Shown: positions 5,586-9,188 of the stretch, one piece after another
Position numbering within the stretch: the stretch's first letter is position 1
Layout: the number at the start of each line of letters is the position of its first letter
From: an uncultured Spirochaetaceae bacterium
GTDB taxonomy: Bacteria; Spirochaetota; Spirochaetia; Treponematales; Treponemataceae
Assembly: GCA_902773215.1 (NCBI GenBank)
Contig: CACYDQ010000455.1
Span: 1-9,188, forward strand
DNA length: 9,188 nucleotides
Direction: 5' to 3'
The notes under the pieces: model-generated
What the model saw: the letters and a program-made list of their open reading frames with translations, nothing else
Told to the model about the DNA's origin: nothing
Database searches by the model: none
Program-made: the position numbers and the translations under genes

Positions 5586-7811
5586 ATGAACATAGCATAC
5601 GACAAAGAGCACAAGACTTTCTCCGTGGAGACGGAGAAATCTGGTTATTATATCGCGCTGGCAGACGGAGCGGACTTCGCGGGCCACGTGCATTACGGTA
5701 GGAAGCTGGGCAGGAAGGATGACCTGCTGCATCTGCTCAGGGTGAATGAGTATCCTTTTACCCCGTCCAAGCTCAAGAGGGAAAAACTTTCATTCTTTGA
5801 TGCATTCCTGTGGGAATATCCTTGCGGCGGCATGGGGGACTACCGTGAGAGTGCGCTGGACATACGGAACGGCGAGGGGCAGAGCGCCGTCAGCCTGAGC
5901 GTCCGCTCGCACGAAATCATCAGGGGCAAGAAGCCTCTCGCCGGTCTGCCTGCTACCTGGGGAAGCGACTCGGATTGCATGACTCTCGTCCTGCACTGCA
6001 AGGACGATATCCTGCATCTGGAAGTAGACCTGTACTATTCGGTTTTTGAGGGAATCGATGCAATCGCCCGCCATGCGGAAATCAAAAACTGCGGGAACGA
6101 GACGCTTGAAATCCGCAAAGCCCTTTCGCTCTGCATGGACATGGACAGGCCGGACAAGCAGTTCGACTTCATATCCCTGTACGGGAGCTGGGCTCGTGAG
6201 CGGCACATTGACCGCGTTCCCCTGCACCACGGCAAGACGAATGTCTATTCGACCAGGGGCGAGACCGGCCATCAGATGAACAACTTTGCCGCCCTCGCAG
6301 AGCGGAGTGCGGACTGGGACAAGGGGGAAGTATACGGGCTTGCGCTCCTCTACTCCGGAAACTTCATTACGCAGGCGGAGATGAACCAGTTCGACTCAGT
6401 GCGGTTTGTAACGGGAATTAATCCGGAGGCATTCAGCTGGCATCTGTTACCCGGAGAGAGCTTCGTCACGCCCGAGGCCGTGCTCGTCTGGTCAGGCAAG
6501 GGACTGAACGGTATGTCGCAGGAGTTCCACAATCTGTGGCGGACACACCTGATACGCGGCATGTGGCGTGACAAGAGCCGTCCGGTCCTCATCAACAACT
6601 GGGAGGCGACCTTCTTTGACTTTGACACGGAAAAGCTCATTTGTTTTGCTGGGGAAGCGGCGAAGCACGGCATAGAGATGCTTGTCATGGACGACGGCTG
6701 GTTCGGCCACCGGAACAGCGACGACTCATCGCTCGGGGACTGGTTTGTCAACGAGGACAAACTGAAGGGCGGCCTTGCCCACCTTGTCAGCGAGGTGAAT
6801 AAGCTGGGGCTGAAGTTCGGGATATGGTTCGAACCGGAGATGATTTCGCCTGACAGCGATCTGTACCGGCAGCACCCCGACTGGGCCATCCAAGTCGCGG
6901 GCAGGGAGCCGGGGCAGGCACGGCAGCAGCTCGTGCTGGACATAAGCCGCAAGGAAGTCCGCGACTGCATTTACGGGCAGATAAAGAAGGTGCTTGAGAG
7001 CGCGAACATCGAATACGTCAAGTGGGATATGAACCGGCCGCTGAGCGATTTGGGGAGCACATGCTTGTCCAAGGAGCAGGCGGGAGAACTTTCGCACCGC
7101 TATGTCCTCGGCATGTACGAAATGCAGGAGCGGCTTATCACAGACTTTCCGAATCTTCTTCTGGAAAACTGCTCGGGAGGCGGCGGCCGGTTCGACGCGG
7201 GCATGCTTTACTACGGTCCTCAGATATGGTGTTCGGATGATACCGATGCTGTTGAGCGGCTTGCCATACAGGAAGGCACCGCGCTCGTATACCCCCTTTC
7301 TTCTATGGGGGCTCATGTCAGCGTCTGTCCGAGCCAGGCATGTGGCCGCAATACGCCCTTCAGGACTCGGGGATTCGTCGCCCTTGCGGGAACATTCGGC
7401 TACGAGCTTGACATTACCAAGATGAGCGATGAGGACAAATCGCTGATTGACGGCCAGATTGCATTGTTCCATAAATATAACCCGCTCGTACGGGATGGCG
7501 ATTACTACAAGATTGCCAGTGCCCGCGAGAACGGAGGTGATTACGATGCATGGGAAATCGTGTCCAAGGACAGGACGGAAGCCCTCGTCACTGTCGTCCA
7601 GGTACTCGCCAGGCCGAACTGGAAGTCACGCAAGCTTATTATCAAGGGGCTTGATACGGAAAAGAATTACAAGTTGGAAGCAGAAGACAGCGCGGGCAAG
7701 ACGCAGGATTTGGGAACCTGGTCAGCCCTGACGCTCCAAGGAGCAGGTGTGCTCCTGCCCCGTCTCTGGGGCGACTTCCAGAGCCAGCTGATTCATTTGA
7801 CGGCTGTATAA
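5586..7811 (+). CDS. GH36 alpha-galactosidase, cytoplasmic
   Basis: The 741-residue protein is a retaining alpha-galactosidase of glycoside hydrolase family 36, which removes terminal alpha-1,6-linked galactose from sugars such as melibiose, raffinose and stachyose. Its length is normal for the roughly 730-residue bacterial enzymes. An N-terminal beta-sandwich (about 1-325) precedes the catalytic barrel (about 330-650), which opens with RPVLINNWEATFFDFD. MDDGWFGHRN (368-377) holds the substrate-contact aspartates. The nucleophile is Asp481 in KWDMNR and the acid/base is Asp551 in CSDDTDA; their 70-residue spacing matches that known for the Geobacillus enzyme. ENCSGGGGRFD (527-537) is also typical. 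A C-terminal beta domain ends the protein. There is no signal peptide, so the substrate must be imported, yet no transporter, regulator or other sugar gene adjoins it. No ribosome binding site precedes the ATG. Transcription ends at the terminator after 7822. The exact natural substrate cannot be read from the sequence. Confidence 0.96.
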   Translation: MNIAYDKEHKTFSVETEKSGYYIALADGADFAGHVHYGRKLGRKDDLLHLLRVNEYPFTPSKLKREKLSFFDAFLWEYPCGGMGDYRESALDIRNGEGQSAVSLSVRSHEIIRGKKPLAGLPATWGSDSDCMTLVLHCKDDILHLEVDLYYSVFEGIDAIARHAEIKNCGNETLEIRKALSLCMDMDRPDKQFDFISLYGSWARERHIDRVPLHHGKTNVYSTRGETGHQMNNFAALAERSADWDKGEVYGLALLYSGNFITQAEMNQFDSVRFVTGINPEAFSWHLLPGESFVTPEAVLVWSGKGLNGMSQEFHNLWRTHLIRGMWRDKSRPVLINNWEATFFDFDTEKLICFAGEAAKHGIEMLVMDDGWFGHRNSDDSSLGDWFVNEDKLKGGLAHLVSEVNKLGLKFGIWFEPEMISPDSDLYRQHPDWAIQVAGREPGQARQQLVLDISRKEVRDCIYGQIKKVLESANIEYVKWDMNRPLSDLGSTCLSKEQAGELSHRYVLGMYEMQERLITDFPNLLLENCSGGGGRFDAGMLYYGPQIWCSDDTDAVERLAIQEGTALVYPLSSMGAHVSVCPSQACGRNTPFRTRGFVALAGTFGYELDITKMSDEDKSLIDGQIALFHKYNPLVRDGDYYKIASARENGGDYDAWEIVSKDRTEALVTVVQVLARPNWKSRKLIIKGLDTEKNYKLEAEDSAGKTQDLGTWSALTLQGAGVLLPRLWGDFQSQLIHLTAV

Positions 7812-7821
7812 GTGTGTCCAT

Positions 7822-7852
7822 AAGCCCCCCGATCATAAAGGGGGCTTTGTTT
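7822..7852 (+). terminator. Rho-independent terminator after the alpha-galactosidase gene
   Basis: An 8-bp stem AAGCCCCC (7822-7829) pairs with GGGGGCTT (7840-7847) around a 10-nt loop, followed by the T-rich tail TTTGTTT (7846-7852). It begins 11 nt after the stop codon and separates this gene from pyruvate phosphate dikinase. Confidence 0.88.
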
Positions 7853-8017
7853 AATTGCAAAAAACTTTTACGGATTTTTTTCATGGTTAAATTATATCTT
7901 TGTCCGTGTTTCTGTATTATCACGAAAAAATGAAGTCTTTTGATGCAAGATTTACAGGTGTAATTCGGTAAAATTAAAATGTTTATTAAAAAACAATGTT
8001 AAAAGCGTGATATTTTG
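7853..8017. other. AT-rich intergenic region upstream of the pyruvate phosphate dikinase promoter
   Basis: This region is far richer in A/T than the genes, with several A and T tracts, and holds no convincing open reading frame. A possible second promoter is TTTACA (7951-7956), an 18-nt spacer and TAAAAT (7975-7980), but such matches are easy to find in AT-rich DNA. The A/T tracts just upstream of the main -35 box could act as an UP element that raises promoter strength; this is inference. Confidence 0.4.
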
Positions 8018-8046
8018 TTGACGGCAAGCTGAATAAAGTTTATAAT
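8018..8046 (+). promoter_or_regulatory. Strong sigma70-type promoter for pyruvate phosphate dikinase
   Basis: A -35 box TTGACG (8018-8023), a 17-nt spacer (8024-8040) and a perfect -10 box TATAAT (8041-8046) predict transcription from about 8053, giving a leader of about 24 nt. This is the best promoter match in the window and fits a highly expressed glycolytic gene. Confidence 0.85.
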
Positions 8047-8054
8047 GACACTAC

Positions 8055-8066
8055 ATATATATATAT
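8055..8066 (+). repeat. (AT)6 dinucleotide repeat in the dikinase leader
   Basis: Six AT units lie between the predicted transcription start and the ribosome binding site. The repeat keeps the leader unstructured or only weakly paired, and its length could vary by replication slippage. Confidence 0.6.
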
Positions 8067-8072
8067 GGAGGA
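8067..8072 (+). promoter_or_regulatory. Ribosome binding site of pyruvate phosphate dikinase
   Basis: GGAGGA lies four bases before the ATG at 8077, a near-perfect Shine-Dalgarno sequence that fixes the start and fits strong translation. Confidence 0.88.
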
Positions 8073-8076
8073 CATA

Positions 8077-9188
8077 ATGGCTAAGACCAAATATGTTTAT
8101 TTTTTTGGTGATGGCGACGCGGAAGGCGATGAGTCGATGCGCCCCTTGCTCGGCGGAAAAGGTGCCAACCTTGCGCAGATGGCAAAAAAACCTTTGAGCC
8201 TGCCGGTTCCATCAGGATTCACAATTTCTATTGACGTTTGTCAGGAGTATTATAAGCTCGGCAAGAAATATCCTGCGGGGCTTGATACTGAGGTCGCGAA
8301 GTACCTCTCTAAGCTCGAACGGTCTATGGGAAAGAAGCTCGGTGATGAGAAGGATCCGCTCCTTGTTTCTGTCCGTTCCGGTGCCGCAGAGTCAATGCCC
8401 GGTATGATGGACACCATCCTTAATCTTGGTCTTAACGACAAGTCTGTCCTTGGTCTTGCAAACAAGACGAATAATCCCCGTTTCGCATGGGATGCATACC
8501 GCCGTTTCATACAGATGTTCGGAAACGTCGCGATGGGCGTTGAGCACGACAAATTCGAGGAAATCATTTCAGAAGTGAAGGCGAAGGCCCATGTCAAGGA
8601 AGATACCGAGCTTTCCACGGAAGACCTTCAGGAAATCGTCTCCAAGTACAAGGCGATGTACAAGAGGGAGAAGGGAGAGGATTTCCCCCAGGATCCCCAG
8701 AAGCAGATGTGGGCGGCTATCGGAGCAGTTTTCGGCTCTTGGATGAACCCCCGCGCTATTACCTACCGCAAGCTCAACAACATCGACGAGCGCGTTATAA
8801 AGGGAACCGCCGTCACCGTCATGGCGATGGTTTTCGGTAACATGGGCGATACCTCCGGAACCGGAGTTGCGTTCAGCCGCGATCCCTCAACCGGTGAGAA
8901 CCACTTCATGGCAGAGTACCTCATCAATGCACAGGGTGAGGACGTTGTTGCCGGTATCCGCACCCCGATGGATATTTCTGCCCTCGAGGAGCAGCAGCCG
9001 AAGATTTTTGCTGAAATCACGAAGATTCGCAACCGCCTTGAGAAGCATTACCGCGATATGCAGGACATGGAGTTCACCGTTCAGGAAGGCAAGCTCTTCA
9101 TGCTCCAGTGCCGCAACGGAAAGCGCACCGGTCCTGCCGCCGTCAAGATGGCCGTCGATATGGTCGGCGAGAAGCTCATCACGAAGAA
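8077..9188 (+). CDS. ppdK: Pyruvate phosphate dikinase, N-terminal part (3' end outside window)
   Basis: The enzyme interconverts pyruvate, ATP and phosphate with phosphoenolpyruvate, AMP and pyrophosphate. In fermenting bacteria it usually takes the place of, or works beside, pyruvate kinase in glycolysis. 370 residues are visible of the usual roughly 880-900. They cover the N-terminal ATP-binding domain: [12 protein letters not shown] (24-35), [12 protein letters not shown] (42-53), [22 protein letters not shown] (97-118, given here as the overlapping motifs [10 protein letters not shown] and [10 protein letters not shown]), [17 protein letters not shown] (254-270) and the segment leading to [13 protein letters not shown] (343-355). 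Most family members have Thr where this one has Cys345. The phosphohistidine domain and the PEP-binding barrel lie beyond the edge. Codons end in T more often than in the neighbouring genes (GGT, CTT, GTT, CGT), which suggests selection for high expression rather than transfer. It has its own strong promoter and ribosome binding site after the terminator of the preceding gene. Confidence 0.97.
   Translation, partial: MAKTKYVYFFGDGDAEGDESMRPLLGGKGANLAQMAKKPLSLPVPSGFTISIDVCQEYYKLGKKYPAGLDTEVAKYLSKLERSMGKKLGDEKDPLLVSVRSGAAESMPGMMDTILNLGLNDKSVLGLANKTNNPRFAWDAYRRFIQMFGNVAMGVEHDKFEEIISEVKAKAHVKEDTELSTEDLQEIVSKYKAMYKREKGEDFPQDPQKQMWAAIGAVFGSWMNPRAITYRKLNNIDERVIKGTAVTVMAMVFGNMGDTSGTGVAFSRDPSTGENHFMAEYLINAQGEDVVAGIRTPMDISALEEQQPKIFAEITKIRNRLEKHYRDMQDMEFTVQEGKLFMLQCRNGKRTGPAAVKMAVDMVGEKLITK

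Noticed and set aside
6726..7472. A 248-codon minus-strand open frame inside the alpha-galactosidase gene
   Set aside because: It is antisense to the conserved catalytic domain and has no motif or ribosome binding site that I can recognise.
7642..7923. A 93-codon minus-strand open frame over the end of the alpha-galactosidase gene
   Set aside because: It crosses the intrinsic terminator and the 3' end of the real gene, and its sequence looks random.
1..9188. A CRISPR array or cas operon that would explain the Cas2-like gene
   Set aside because: No regularly spaced direct repeats and no other cas-like protein were seen on either strand.

Overview
The window suggests a spirochaete, most probably a Treponema-like bacterium with moderately high GC coding DNA. 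I infer this from gene content (an AtoS/NtrB-type soluble histidine kinase, MutS2, a cytosolic GH36 alpha-galactosidase, pyruvate phosphate dikinase) and from the style of the proteins, not from a database match. Codons favour G/C at third positions except in the last gene, which is richer in T-ending codons, as in highly expressed genes.

Layout. The left third is on the minus strand. From right to left it holds a PAS/HisKA/HATPase histidine kinase (2799 to 1528), a small stand-alone Cas2-like protein with a Lys/Ala/Pro-rich tail (about 1399 to 1040), and the release factor 2 gene prfB (999 to the left edge, cut before its end). prfB carries a textbook programmed +1 frameshift site at codon 24, so it is split over two frames. 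The right two thirds are on the plus strand: mutS2 (2939-5536), a GH36 alpha-galactosidase (5586-7811) followed by a clear intrinsic terminator, and the first 370 codons of pyruvate phosphate dikinase (8077 to the right edge). The kinase and mutS2 are divergent from a shared 139-nt region with a promoter facing each way.

How the parts relate. The Cas2-like gene and prfB are 40 nt apart and probably share one transcript. mutS2 and the alpha-galactosidase are 49 nt apart, but each has a promoter-like sequence of its own. No response regulator, sugar transporter, cas1 or CRISPR array accompanies the genes that would normally suggest one. No mobile element, tRNA or rRNA was seen.

Most interesting points: (1) three genes (Cas2-like, mutS2, alpha-galactosidase) lack a Shine-Dalgarno sequence and have a sigma70-type promoter placed so that transcription should start on or within about 3 nt of the start codon, i.e. 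apparent leaderless mRNAs, while the other three genes have good ribosome binding sites; (2) the lone Cas2-fold protein with a histone-H1-like tail upstream of prfB; (3) the prfB autoregulatory frameshift; (4) a MutS2 with an altered LDLR motif in its Smr domain, an extended linker and an A8 slippery tract before the Smr part.
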